Assembly: GCF_001514285.1 (NCBI RefSeq)
Contig: NZ_KQ949037.1
Location: forward strand, 1 to 64,000
Origin: Streptomyces sp. DSM 15324
GTDB lineage: Bacteria > Actinomycetota > Actinomycetes > Streptomycetales > Streptomycetaceae
Direction: 5' to 3'
DNA: 64,000 nucleotides
Of this stretch, positions 50,561 to 59,273 are shown piece after piece; positions within the stretch are counted from its first letter, which is position 1; the number at the start of each line of letters is the position of its first letter. The position numbers were made by a program, and so were the translations under genes. A model generated the notes under the pieces. The model was not told the DNA's origin, searched no databases, and saw only the letters and a program-made list of their open reading frames with translations.

Positions 50561-53533
50561 ATGCCGCTCACGAGTGAGCCCACCCCACACGGCTACGTGG
50601 AAAGCTTCTCGCCCGGCCACGGCCGTGCGGCGCCCCGTGCCGCGTTCACCTCGGACGCACCCGTCGTCGACCTGACCGGGGAATGGCGGTTCCACCTGGC
50701 CCCGGACCTGCCGCGGACCACGGAGGGCTTCGAGAAGCCGGACTACGACGACAGCGGCTGGGACACGATCTCCGTACCCTCCCTCTGGCAGCTGGAGGGC
50801 CTGCCCGGCGAACCGCGGTACGGCAAGCCCGCCTACACCAACCAGCCGTACTACTTCCCCATAGACCCGCCCCACGTGCCGGACGCCAACCCGACCGGTG
50901 AGTACCGCCGCGACTTCACCCTGCCCGGCGAGTGGCCGGCCGGCCGCACCCTCGTGCGGTTCGAGGGCGTCGACTCCTGCTTCGCCGTGTGGCTCAACGG
51001 AACCCTCCTCGGGGACGGCAAGGGCAGCCGGCTGCCCACCGAGTTCGACGTCACCGACGCACTGCGGCCCGGCCGCAACGTCATCGCGGTCCGGGTGCAC
51101 CAGTGGTCGGCGGGCACCTACCTGGAGGACCAGGACATGTGGTGGCTGTCGGGCATCTTCCGGCCCGTCGCCCTGCTGTCCCGGCCCGACAGCTCGCTCA
51201 CGGACTTCCACGTCCACGCCGACTTCGACCACCTCACCGGCAACGGCACGCTGTCGGTGGACACCACCGGCGGCCCGGCCCGGCTGTACGTCCCGGAACT
51301 CGGCCTCGTCGACGCCGACCCGGCCGGTCCCCACCTCCTGCCCGGTGTCGAGCCGTGGTCGGCCGAGCGGCCCCGCCTCTACGACGGTGAGCTGGTGACC
51401 GACGGCGAGCGCGTCCCGCTGCGGATCGGCTTCCGCCGGATCGAGGTCCGCGACGGACTGATCCTCGCCAACGGACGCAAGCTGTTCTTCCGGGGCGTCA
51501 ACCGCCACGAGTGGAACCCGGACACCGGCCGTACCCTCAGCCACGACGACATGCTCACCGACGTGCTGCTGATGAAGCGCCACAACATCAACTCGGTGCG
51601 CACCAGCCACTACCCGCCCGACAGCGCCTTCCTCGACCTGTGCGACGAGCACGGGCTGTGGGTGATCGACGAGTGCGACATGGAGACCCACGGCTTCTAC
51701 CACGTCGACTGGCGTGACAACCCCACCGACGATCCCCGCTGGCTCGAGGCATGCCTCGACCGGATGCACCGCACGGTCGAACGCGACAAGAACCACCCCA
51801 GCATCGTCATCTGGTCGCTCGGCAACGAGTGCGGACACGGCGCCAACCTCCAGGCCATGGCCGAATGGACCCGTGGACGCGACCCCGAGCGGCTCATCCA
51901 CTACGAGGGCGACGACAACTGCGGCTACACCGACCTCTACAGCCGCATGTACGTCGAGTACGACGAACTGCACCTGATCGCCCGTCACCAGGACGCCGTC
52001 ACCCGCGACCCCGCCCTCGACGCCCGGCGCCGGCAGATGCCGTTCATCCAATGCGAGTACGCCCACGCCATGGGCAACGGACCGGGCGGACTCCACGAGT
52101 ACCAGGAGGTCTACGAGGAATTCCCGCGTATGCACGGAGGCTTCGTCTGGCAGTGGATCGACCACGGACTGCGGCGCAACACCCCGGACGGCCGGGAGCA
52201 CTACGCCTACGGCGGCGACTTCGGCGAGCCCCTGCACGACGGCAACTTCCTCTGCGACGGACTGATCTTCCCCGACCGCGTGCCGTCGCCCGGCCTGGTG
52301 GAGTACAAGAAGGCGATCGAACCCGTCCGCATCGCGATCGACACCGCCGCGCGCACTGTCCGCCTGAGGAACCTCTTCCACACCCACGACACCTCTCACC
52401 TCGCCTTCCGCTGGCAGGTCGAGGACGACGGGGAGCTCCTCGCCGGCGCCGCCCTCACCGTGCCCCCGGTTCCGGCCGGCGAGCAGATCGAGCTGCCGTG
52501 GCCCGCCGCCCTCTCGGAGACCTGCGCCACTCGCGGGCTCGAGGGCGAGCGCTGGATCACCGTCACCGCCGTTCTCGCCGACGACGAGTCATGGGCCCCG
52601 GCCGGCCACGAGGTCTCCTGGGCGCAGGCCCCGGTCGAGCGCTCCTCCACGCCCGCTGCGGCCACCGTCCGGACACCCGCCCCCGCCGTCCGCACCACGG
52701 GCACCCACACCCTTGCCGGCACACACAAGTTGGGCGACGCCGTCTTCGACGCGGTGTCGGGCACCCTGCTGCGGCTCGGCGACCTCGAGATCGACGGCCC
52801 CCGCCTCGACCTGTGGCGCGCCCCCACCGACAACGACCTGCTCACCATCGACGGACCGCTCGTCAACGACTGGCACAAGGCCGGACTGCACCGTCTGCAG
52901 CACCGGGTGGTCTCCGTCGAGGCCACCGGCACGGGACTGGAGGTCGTCACCCGCACCGCGCCCGCAGGGCTGGACCACGCCATGCTGTCGTCGTTCCGCT
53001 GGGAGTCCGACGCCGACGACCCGGGACAGCTCTGGCTCCACCTGAGCACCGAGCCCGTGGGCACCTGGCCCTGCCCGCTGCCCCGCATCGGCATCCGTCT
53101 CGCCCTGCCCGAGGCCATCGAGACGGTGGACTGGTTCGGCCTCGGACCCGGAGAGGCGTACACGGACACGACCGCCGCCGTCCGCGTCGGCCGCTACACG
53201 TCCAGCGTCGACGACCTGCAGACGCCGTACGTCATGCCGCAGGAGAACGGCAACCGGCGCGAGGTACGCCACGCCCGGCTCACCGACCGCGACGGCGGCG
53301 GCCTCGTCGTCACCGGCCTTCCCCACGTCGACCTGACCGTGCGTCGCTGGACCAGTGAGGACCTCGACGCCGCCAAGCACGTCAGCGACCTGAACCGACG
53401 GGACCGGGTGTACGTCAACCTCGACATCGCCCAGCACGGCGTCGGCAGCGGAGCCTGCGGCCCGCGCGTCCAGCCCCGGTACGAGCTCCACGCCCGCCCG
53501 GTCGCCCTCACCCTCGGATTCCGCGCATGCTGA
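50561..53533 (+). CDS. lacZ: GH2 beta-galactosidase (LacZ type)
   Basis: 990-residue glycoside hydrolase, no signal peptide, so intracellular. Order: sugar-binding jelly roll, immunoglobulin-like domain, TIM barrel starting near FFRGVNRHEWNPDTGRT, and C-terminal Bgal small-chain domain. The acid/base Glu423 is in SLGNECGHG and the nucleophile Glu499 in QCEYAHAMGNGPG. It releases beta-galactose from imported oligosaccharides. The ATG at 50561 has GAAGGA upstream. It overlaps the GH95 gene by 7 bp at its 3' end. Confidence 0.94.
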   Translation: MPLTSEPTPHGYVESFSPGHGRAAPRAAFTSDAPVVDLTGEWRFHLAPDLPRTTEGFEKPDYDDSGWDTISVPSLWQLEGLPGEPRYGKPAYTNQPYYFPIDPPHVPDANPTGEYRRDFTLPGEWPAGRTLVRFEGVDSCFAVWLNGTLLGDGKGSRLPTEFDVTDALRPGRNVIAVRVHQWSAGTYLEDQDMWWLSGIFRPVALLSRPDSSLTDFHVHADFDHLTGNGTLSVDTTGGPARLYVPELGLVDADPAGPHLLPGVEPWSAERPRLYDGELVTDGERVPLRIGFRRIEVRDGLILANGRKLFFRGVNRHEWNPDTGRTLSHDDMLTDVLLMKRHNINSVRTSHYPPDSAFLDLCDEHGLWVIDECDMETHGFYHVDWRDNPTDDPRWLEACLDRMHRTVERDKNHPSIVIWSLGNECGHGANLQAMAEWTRGRDPERLIHYEGDDNCGYTDLYSRMYVEYDELHLIARHQDAVTRDPALDARRRQMPFIQCEYAHAMGNGPGGLHEYQEVYEEFPRMHGGFVWQWIDHGLRRNTPDGREHYAYGGDFGEPLHDGNFLCDGLIFPDRVPSPGLVEYKKAIEPVRIAIDTAARTVRLRNLFHTHDTSHLAFRWQVEDDGELLAGAALTVPPVPAGEQIELPWPAALSETCATRGLEGERWITVTAVLADDESWAPAGHEVSWAQAPVERSSTPAAATVRTPAPAVRTTGTHTLAGTHKLGDAVFDAVSGTLLRLGDLEIDGPRLDLWRAPTDNDLLTIDGPLVNDWHKAGLHRLQHRVVSVEATGTGLEVVTRTAPAGLDHAMLSSFRWESDADDPGQLWLHLSTEPVGTWPCPLPRIGIRLALPEAIETVDWFGLGPGEAYTDTTAAVRVGRYTSSVDDLQTPYVMPQENGNRREVRHARLTDRDGGGLVVTGLPHVDLTVRRWTSEDLDAAKHVSDLNRRDRVYVNLDIAQHGVGSGACGPRVQPRYELHARPVALTLGFRAC

Positions 53534-56013
53534 AGCTCTGGTACCGCCGCCCCGCCAAGGGCTTCCCGCAGGCGCTGCCCCTGGGCAACGGTTCCCTCGG
53601 CGCCATGGTCCCCGGCGGTACCGCCCATGAGCGTGTCGACCTCAACGTCGACACGCTGTGGTCGGGCGGCCCGGGCGACCGCAACGACTACAACGCGGCG
53701 CAGCACCTTCAGGCGCTGCGCCGGGCGGTGCTCGACGACCACGACCACGTTCGCGCCGAGGGCCTGGCCAAGCGGATGCAGGGCCCCGACACCCAGGCGT
53801 ACCAGCCCCTGGGCGCCCTGCTCCTCGACCTCAGTCACGGCGGCGAAATCACCGACTACCGAAGGGAGTTGGACCTCAACGATGCCCTGTGCACGGTGAC
53901 CTACACCGCCGACGGGGTACGTCACACCCGCGAGCTGTTCGTCTCCGCCGTGGCCGGCGTCCTCGTCGTCCGGCTCAGCTGCGACACACCCGGCGCGCTG
54001 GACCTAACCGCCCGCCTGGAATCGGCCCATCCCGGCTCGGCCCCCGGGGTGACCGTTTCGGGCCGGGCCCCCGCGCACGTCGAGTTCCAGGCCAGCGACC
54101 CCGACGCGGTTGTCGACACGCCAGACACAGCCGACGCACCCGACGCCAGAGCCGGATTCAAGGCTGCCGTGCGGGTCGCCCCGGACCGCGTCGCCGTCAC
54201 CCCCGACACGGTTCGCTACACGCCCGGCACCGGAACCGGGTTCGCGGCGGCCCTGCGGATCGTCCCCGACCAGGGCACCGTCACCTCCGACCCCGAGACG
54301 GGTGGCCTGCGGCTGACCGGCGCGACCAGTGCGACCGTCCTGGTCGCCGCCGCCTCCGGCTTCCGGGGGTGGGACCGCCTGCCCGAGGGACCGGAGTCCG
54401 GCCCCGAGGCCGAGGTCGCCGAGCTGCTGGACACCGCCGCCGAGATTCCGTACCACCGCCTGCGGTCCGAGCACATCGCGGACCACCGATCCCTCCACGA
54501 CCGGACCGTCCTCAGCCTCGGCGAAGACCCGGCACTCGATGCCCTGCCCACCGACGAACGCCTCGCCGCTGTCCGCTCCGGCACGGACGACCCGGGCCTG
54601 ACCGCCCTGTTCTTCGCCTACGGCCGCTACCTGCTCATCGCCTCCTCCCGCCCAGGCACCCAGCCGGCGAACCTCCAGGGCATCTGGAACACCGAGGTCC
54701 AGCCGCCCTGGCAGTCCGACTGGACCACCAACATCAACCTCCAGATGAACTACTGGCACGCCGAGACCACCGGTCTGCCGGAATGCCACGAGCCGCTCTT
54801 CGACCTGATCACCGACCTCGCCACGGCAGGACGCCGCACCGCCGACGCCTACTACCGCTGCGGCGGCTGGACCGCGCACCACAACGTGGACATCTGGCGC
54901 AGTACCAACCCGGTCCAGGGCGGCCCCCAGTGGGCCAACTGGCCCATGGCTGGGGCCTGGTTGTGCGCCCACCTGTGGGAGCACCACCGCTTCACCGGCG
55001 ACCGTTCCTTCCTCGCCGACCGGGCCTGGCCAGCAATGCGCGAGGCCGCCGTCTTCCTGCTCGACTTCCTCGTCGAGGACGCCGACGGTCACCTGGTCAC
55101 CTGTCCCTCGACCTCGCCCGAGCACCGCTTCCGTGTGCCGGCCGCCCCCGCGACCGGGGCCCATGAGACAACTCTCGTCGCGACCACCGCGTCCGTCACC
55201 ATGGACCTGTGGCTCGTCGACGAGCTGTTCGGCAACTGCCTGGACGCGATAAAGGAGTTGGGCCTGGCCGATCCGCTCGCCGACGCCCTGCGCGGCGCCC
55301 GGCAACGGCTCAGCCCACTGCCGTACGCCCCTGGGCGACCCCTCGCCGAGTGGCTGCACGACGCCGAGCCCGAGGACCCCGGCCACCGGCACCTCTCCCA
55401 CCTCTACGGCCTGTATCCCGGCGACCGGATCGACGCCGAGCGCACCCCGGAGCTGTTCGACGCCGCCCGGGCCGCCCTCGACCTCAGGCTGGCGCACGGG
55501 GGAGGCGGCACCGGATGGAGCCTGGCCTGGGTGGTCGCACTCGCCGCGCGCCTCGGCGACGGGGAGCTCGCACACCGCAGCCTGCACGGGCTCCTGTCCG
55601 ACTCCACCTCCGACAACCTCTTCGACCTGCACCCACCGGAGCTCTTCCAGATCGACGGCAACTTCGGCGCCACGGCCGCCGTCGCGGAGATGCTGCTGCA
55701 GAGCCACACCGGCGAACTGCGGCTCCTCCCCGCGCTGCCGGACGCCTGGCCCAGCGGCAACGTCCGGGGCCTACGGGCGCGCGGTGGGGTCACCGTCGAC
55801 ATCGACTGGCAGAACGGCTGGCCGACGCACGTCCGCCTTCACCTCCCGCGCCCCGGCCGCTATCGGCTGCGCCTGCCCGCGTCCGGCCCTCTCCCGGTGG
55901 TGACCGACGACCAGGGCATGGACGTTGAGACCGGGTGGACCACACTGGAAGCAGGCCTCGCCCGGGCCGAGTTCACGGCGGAACGGGCGGTCGTACACCA
56001 CGTGCGCACGTGA
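53527..56013 (+). CDS. GH95 alpha-L-fucosidase / alpha-L-galactosidase
   Basis: 828-residue GH95 enzyme with an (alpha/alpha)6 barrel and no signal peptide. Active-site Asn pair 402/404 in TTNINLQMNYW, acid Glu532 in STSPEHRF, and the DGNFG motif near the C-terminus. It removes terminal alpha-1,2-L-fucose or L-galactose. Residues about 205-255 hold an insertion with a repeated unit (AGFKAAVRVAPDRVAVTPDT and TGFAAALRIVPDQGTVTSDP). The start ATG overlaps lacZ by 7 bp, so the two are coupled. With GH2 it would trim fucosylated or galactosylated side chains inside the cell. Confidence 0.92.
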   Translation: MLKLWYRRPAKGFPQALPLGNGSLGAMVPGGTAHERVDLNVDTLWSGGPGDRNDYNAAQHLQALRRAVLDDHDHVRAEGLAKRMQGPDTQAYQPLGALLLDLSHGGEITDYRRELDLNDALCTVTYTADGVRHTRELFVSAVAGVLVVRLSCDTPGALDLTARLESAHPGSAPGVTVSGRAPAHVEFQASDPDAVVDTPDTADAPDARAGFKAAVRVAPDRVAVTPDTVRYTPGTGTGFAAALRIVPDQGTVTSDPETGGLRLTGATSATVLVAAASGFRGWDRLPEGPESGPEAEVAELLDTAAEIPYHRLRSEHIADHRSLHDRTVLSLGEDPALDALPTDERLAAVRSGTDDPGLTALFFAYGRYLLIASSRPGTQPANLQGIWNTEVQPPWQSDWTTNINLQMNYWHAETTGLPECHEPLFDLITDLATAGRRTADAYYRCGGWTAHHNVDIWRSTNPVQGGPQWANWPMAGAWLCAHLWEHHRFTGDRSFLADRAWPAMREAAVFLLDFLVEDADGHLVTCPSTSPEHRFRVPAAPATGAHETTLVATTASVTMDLWLVDELFGNCLDAIKELGLADPLADALRGARQRLSPLPYAPGRPLAEWLHDAEPEDPGHRHLSHLYGLYPGDRIDAERTPELFDAARAALDLRLAHGGGGTGWSLAWVVALAARLGDGELAHRSLHGLLSDSTSDNLFDLHPPELFQIDGNFGATAAVAEMLLQSHTGELRLLPALPDAWPSGNVRGLRARGGVTVDIDWQNGWPTHVRLHLPRPGRYRLRLPASGPLPVVTDDQGMDVETGWTTLEAGLARAEFTAERAVVHHVRT

Positions 56014-57417
56014 GCATCCCACCGGTCCCGCCTCTGGCGGCACCCCCGTCCTACCGACAGGCATACCGTCGGGCGAGCGCGTGGAACGCCTCCTTCGGCT
56101 CCCGGTGCCAGGGCGAACTCGGTTCGCCGGGACGCTTCTTGACCGCCTTGGAAATGCCGTAGCTCGCCATGCCGACGTCGAGTCGGGGTTGTCGGGGTGG
56201 TGTTCGGCGTCGGCGGTCCCGAACTCGAAGGCCATCGCCGCGTACAGGCTCGGTGATGGCGAGGGGCTTGCCCCAGCGCTGGAACTTCTCAACTCCCGTA
56301 CGTAGAGGAATGGAAGCTCGCTAATACGAGTGGCCACGATCATCCGCGAGTCGGTGTAGGGGTCGAACGGGTACGGGTCGATGCGGCCGATGCTGTCGGC
56401 CTGCCGCCAGTATCTGTCCGGGAAGTTGTAGGACTTCAGCCGGTTCCAGGCCGGCTTTCCCCACGTGGCGACCATGTTGTCGTACACCGTCTGGGGAATC
56501 TGCTTGATGTCGGCGTGCTTGGAGTTCAGCGGCTGGGTGTAGGTGCGCCGGTCGGTGGCGGTCCAGGTGCCGGTGGAGAGGTCGCTGGTCTGCCAGGTGT
56601 AGAACAGCGCGTTGGCGTCGCCCCACAGGTACCACGTGCCGGCGGCCTGGGCGAGGATCGGGCCCTCGATGCCTCCCTGCGGCGCCAGTCCCGAGGTGAA
56701 CTGGGTGAAGCTGCCCGGATCGAGCGAGGTGGACTTCGCACCCGTGAGGCTGTTGTGGCCTTTGTAGTACAGGTAGTTGACGCCGTTCACGTTCTTGGCG
56801 AGGGTGCCGTCGATGACGTCGTAGCCGGGGTCGAAGAAGACCTGCGGCGACGTCACGGTCTGGAAGTCCGTGGTGTAGTTCACCATGATCACGTTGTGGC
56901 CACTGCTGTTCACGGCCGAGTAGATGAGGGCGTACTGGCCGCGGGAGGCGTCCCAGAAGGCGTCGGGTGCCCAGGTGTGGGTGGCCATGTCGTGCAGTTT
57001 CAGCAGGCGGTAGTTGTCGAAGGAGCGCAGGTCGGCGGAGTCCCAGACGTGGATGTACGGGCTCTTCTTGGTCCAGTCGGTGCCCTTCAGGTTGGTCGCC
57101 ATGACGACGTAGGTGCCGTCCTGCTTGGGCAGGATGACGGGGTCGCGCAGACCGCCGTCGCCCGCGGTCGGGGTGACGACGGGGTTGTTCTGGTTCAGCG
57201 GCACCCACTGCAGCGCGTCGGTGCTGACGGCGAGGTGCAGGCCGTAGTCCGTGCCGAGGTTTCTCGGTGACTGGGTGAAGTAGGCCATGACGAACGGGGA
57301 GGTCGTCGCGGCGCTCGCGGACTGGCTGCCGAGGGGCAGCGCGCCGGTCATGGACAGCGGCACGGCCGCGGCCATGCCGAGGAAGAGCCGGCGCGACGGG
57401 AGGGGGGTTGCGCTCAT
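55771..57417 (-). CDS. secreted GH43 arabinanase/arabinofuranosidase-type enzyme, 3' end damaged
   Basis: Signal with twin Arg (PSRRLFLGMAAAVPLSMTGA) then a five-bladed GH43 domain: FVMAYFTQSPRNLGTDYG, GLRDPVILPKQDGT (Asp), HTWAPDAFWD (Asp), GGIEGPILAQ (Glu). SYNFPDRYWRQADSIGRIDP should enter an AbfB module, but after DPYTDS, near 56350, the match ends. The open frame then runs on, without homology, into the antisense of the GH95 3' end down to 55771. The catalytic domain looks complete; the last 180 residues are probably spurious. It is secreted and acts on arabinose-containing polymers. The start is the ATG at 57417. Confidence 0.75.
   Translation of the reverse strand: MSATPLPSRRLFLGMAAAVPLSMTGALPLGSQSASAATTSPFVMAYFTQSPRNLGTDYGLHLAVSTDALQWVPLNQNNPVVTPTAGDGGLRDPVILPKQDGTYVVMATNLKGTDWTKKSPYIHVWDSADLRSFDNYRLLKLHDMATHTWAPDAFWDASRGQYALIYSAVNSSGHNVIMVNYTTDFQTVTSPQVFFDPGYDVIDGTLAKNVNGVNYLYYKGHNSLTGAKSTSLDPGSFTQFTSGLAPQGGIEGPILAQAAGTWYLWGDANALFYTWQTSDLSTGTWTATDRRTYTQPLNSKHADIKQIPQTVYDNMVATWGKPAWNRLKSYNFPDRYWRQADSIGRIDPYPFDPYTDSRMIVATRISELPFLYVRELRSSSAGASPSPSPSLYAAMAFEFGTADAEHHPDNPDSTSAWRATAFPRRSRSVPANRVRPGTGSRRRRSTRSPDGMPVGRTGVPPEAGPVGCSRAHVVYDRPFRRELGPGEACFQCGPPGLNVHALVVGHHRERAGRGQAQPIAAGAREVKADVRRPAVLPVDVDGDPTARP
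56051..56290 (-). pseudogene. orphan C-terminal fragment, frameshifted
   Basis: Inside the tail of the GH43 frame, three different minus frames give FQRWGKPLAITEP, LYAAMAFEFGTADAEHHPDN, then DVGMASYGISKAVKKRPGEP and EPKEAFHALARRYACR followed by a stop at 56051. These read as one protein end interrupted by two shifts. It does not look like AbfB, so the GH43 gene was joined to the remains of another gene. I cannot name the family. Confidence 0.5.
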
Positions 57418-57507
57418 CTGGTGCCTCCGGGGCGTAGGAGGGTGCGGGCGGGATGGAGAACCCGTGGGTGGCCCCGGCCCGGAGCCGCCCACGGGTTCGG
57501 TCCCTCG

Positions 57508-59076
57508 TCAGTTCCAGGGAGCCGCGGTGAGCCAGCTGGTGTCCTGGGCCCACGACTTGGTGTTGTCCCAGGCGTTGGTGCCGCCGTTGCCGGCTATGTA
57601 GGCCGTGTAGTTGTAGTGGCGGATGTACTTTGTCGGGAAGTTGAACGACTGGAACGACTTGCCGACGCCGCTGTTGCCCGTGGTGGGGCAGAAGGTGGCG
57701 TCCTGCGCGAACGCAGTAGCCCCGTTGTCGGTGTTCAGATAGAGCTGGTAGTTGAAGTGGCGCAGGAATTGTCCGGGTTTGTCGGCGGACTCGAAGGACA
57801 GGCAGGAGCTGTTGGCGAGGCCGTTGCGGACGATCCAGGTGGCGTCGGCCTTGTCGGTGGCCGGGCTGGCGGTGTTGATGCTGGAGATGACGACCTTGGT
57901 GTCGGCGTCGTTGTGGCGCAGGTAGTGGGAGGTGCAGCAGGGCGAGGTGGTGGCCTGCAGGGAGATCCGGGAACCGGGGGTGAGGGTTCCGGTGCTGGTC
58001 GAGCCGCTGTTGTAGCCGGCCGCGGTGATGTTGGCCTGGACGGCGTTCTCGGTGGCGTCGGAGGGGTAGCCCTGGGTCATGACGCCTTCGTAGAAGGTGC
58101 CTTGGCCGGTGTTGCTGTTGTCACCGCCGATGCCGAGGATGATCGCGCCCTGCTTCTTCATCGGGTTGTAGCCGGTGTCGTTGGGGCGTACGCCGTTGTA
58201 GAAGGTGGACAGGCCGCCCGACTGGGCGTCGCCGCCGCGGATGGCCCACTGGTTGGGGCCGCCCTTGAGCATGGCGGTCGTGAACCGGTTGTTGATGCTG
58301 GGGTCGCCCGCGTTGAGTCCGCGGTTGACCCCGGAGAACAGGCCGTTCTCCAGGTCGGCCATGACCCAGGGGCCGTTGCCGCTGCCCCAGCCCCAGCCCT
58401 TGCTGGTGCCGAAGTAGAGGGCCTCCATGGTGCCGTTGCCGTCGTCGTTGCCGGTCGTCTCGGCGTTGCCGTAGCCGAAGCAGCAGCCGCCGTTGACGTG
58501 CGTGCCGTCGAAGATGGCGTACATGCCCTCGGGCTGGTCGCCGGTGGCGATGCCGTTGGTGTTGTTGTTGCGGTAGCCGGTGCCGGGGGCCACGTAGACG
58601 CCGTACGCCTTGTGCCCGCCGACGGTGACCGGCGCCTCGAAGGCGTTGGCCAGGTTGTCGTTCCCGCCCGCCGCCGGCCCGGGCCAGTGACCCCTGAGCG
58701 CCTGGGTGAGGTTGTTGCCCTTGGGGGACTGGTCGTAGATGACCGTGATGACGCAGCTGGTGTTCGCGCAGAAGGAGTCCTGCTGCGCGGCGTCGGCGTA
58801 TCCGCCGGCGCTCAGCAGGCCGATGTCCTTGGTCGCGTTGTCGGAGGCACGCTTGACCTGGTACAGCGGGCCGTTGTACGCCCCGTACAGGGCGCGGGTG
58901 GTGCTGTGTGCCGCGACGCAGGGGGTGTTGCCCGCGGCGTAGATGTCGCACGGCCCCTGGGTGGCGGCCTGCGAGGTGGTGGCCGTGGCGGTGAGCAGAC
59001 CGGCGGCGAGCGCGGCGGTGGCACCGGCCGCGAGCAGCGCGCGTCTGACGCCGCGCATCCACTGTTTCTTGATCAC
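57508..59076 (-). CDS. abfB: secreted GH54 alpha-L-arabinofuranosidase with CBM42 (AbfB)
   Basis: 522-residue enzyme. A Sec signal (RRALLAAGATAALAAGLLTA...SQAA) is followed by the GH54 beta-sandwich: GPCDIYAAGNTPCVAAHSTT, the vicinal cysteines in GGCCFGYGN, WVMADLENGLFSG (candidate nucleophile Glu) and GIGGDNSN (candidate acid Asp). From about residue 365 an AbfB beta-trefoil follows (SHYLRHND, FLRHFNYQLYL, YIRHYNYTAYI), which binds arabinofuranose side chains. The start is the GTG at 59076, 6 bp after AGGAG. It removes alpha-L-arabinofuranose outside the cell. It lies between the two GH43 genes on the same strand. Confidence 0.93.
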   Translation of the reverse strand: MIKKQWMRGVRRALLAAGATAALAAGLLTATATTSQAATQGPCDIYAAGNTPCVAAHSTTRALYGAYNGPLYQVKRASDNATKDIGLLSAGGYADAAQQDSFCANTSCVITVIYDQSPKGNNLTQALRGHWPGPAAGGNDNLANAFEAPVTVGGHKAYGVYVAPGTGYRNNNTNGIATGDQPEGMYAIFDGTHVNGGCCFGYGNAETTGNDDGNGTMEALYFGTSKGWGWGSGNGPWVMADLENGLFSGVNRGLNAGDPSINNRFTTAMLKGGPNQWAIRGGDAQSGGLSTFYNGVRPNDTGYNPMKKQGAIILGIGGDNSNTGQGTFYEGVMTQGYPSDATENAVQANITAAGYNSGSTSTGTLTPGSRISLQATTSPCCTSHYLRHNDADTKVVISSINTASPATDKADATWIVRNGLANSSCLSFESADKPGQFLRHFNYQLYLNTDNGATAFAQDATFCPTTGNSGVGKSFQSFNFPTKYIRHYNYTAYIAGNGGTNAWDNTKSWAQDTSWLTAAPWN

Positions 59077-59207
59077 GAAGGACTCCTACGCAGAGTGGAG
59101 CGGGAGGTGATGGAACTCCCGGGTGCCGCCATCACGGCGGCAGCCCGGCCCGGGCGGTAGCTCCGGGGGCCGGCCAAGGCGGCGGTCGCCGTCCCCGGAG
59201 TGTGGGG

Positions 59208-59229
59208 GTCCGCCGCCGGAGCGGCGGAC
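59208..59229 (-). terminator. hairpin between GH43-AbfB and GH54 genes
   Basis: GTCCGCCG and CGGCGGAC (8-bp arms, 6-base loop) lie 44 bp after the stop of the GH43-AbfB gene. It may terminate or attenuate before the GH54 gene. Confidence 0.5.
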
Positions 59230-59273
59230 TCCGCAGAGCGCTCACGGTGAGGCCTCACGGTGAGACGGTCGGG

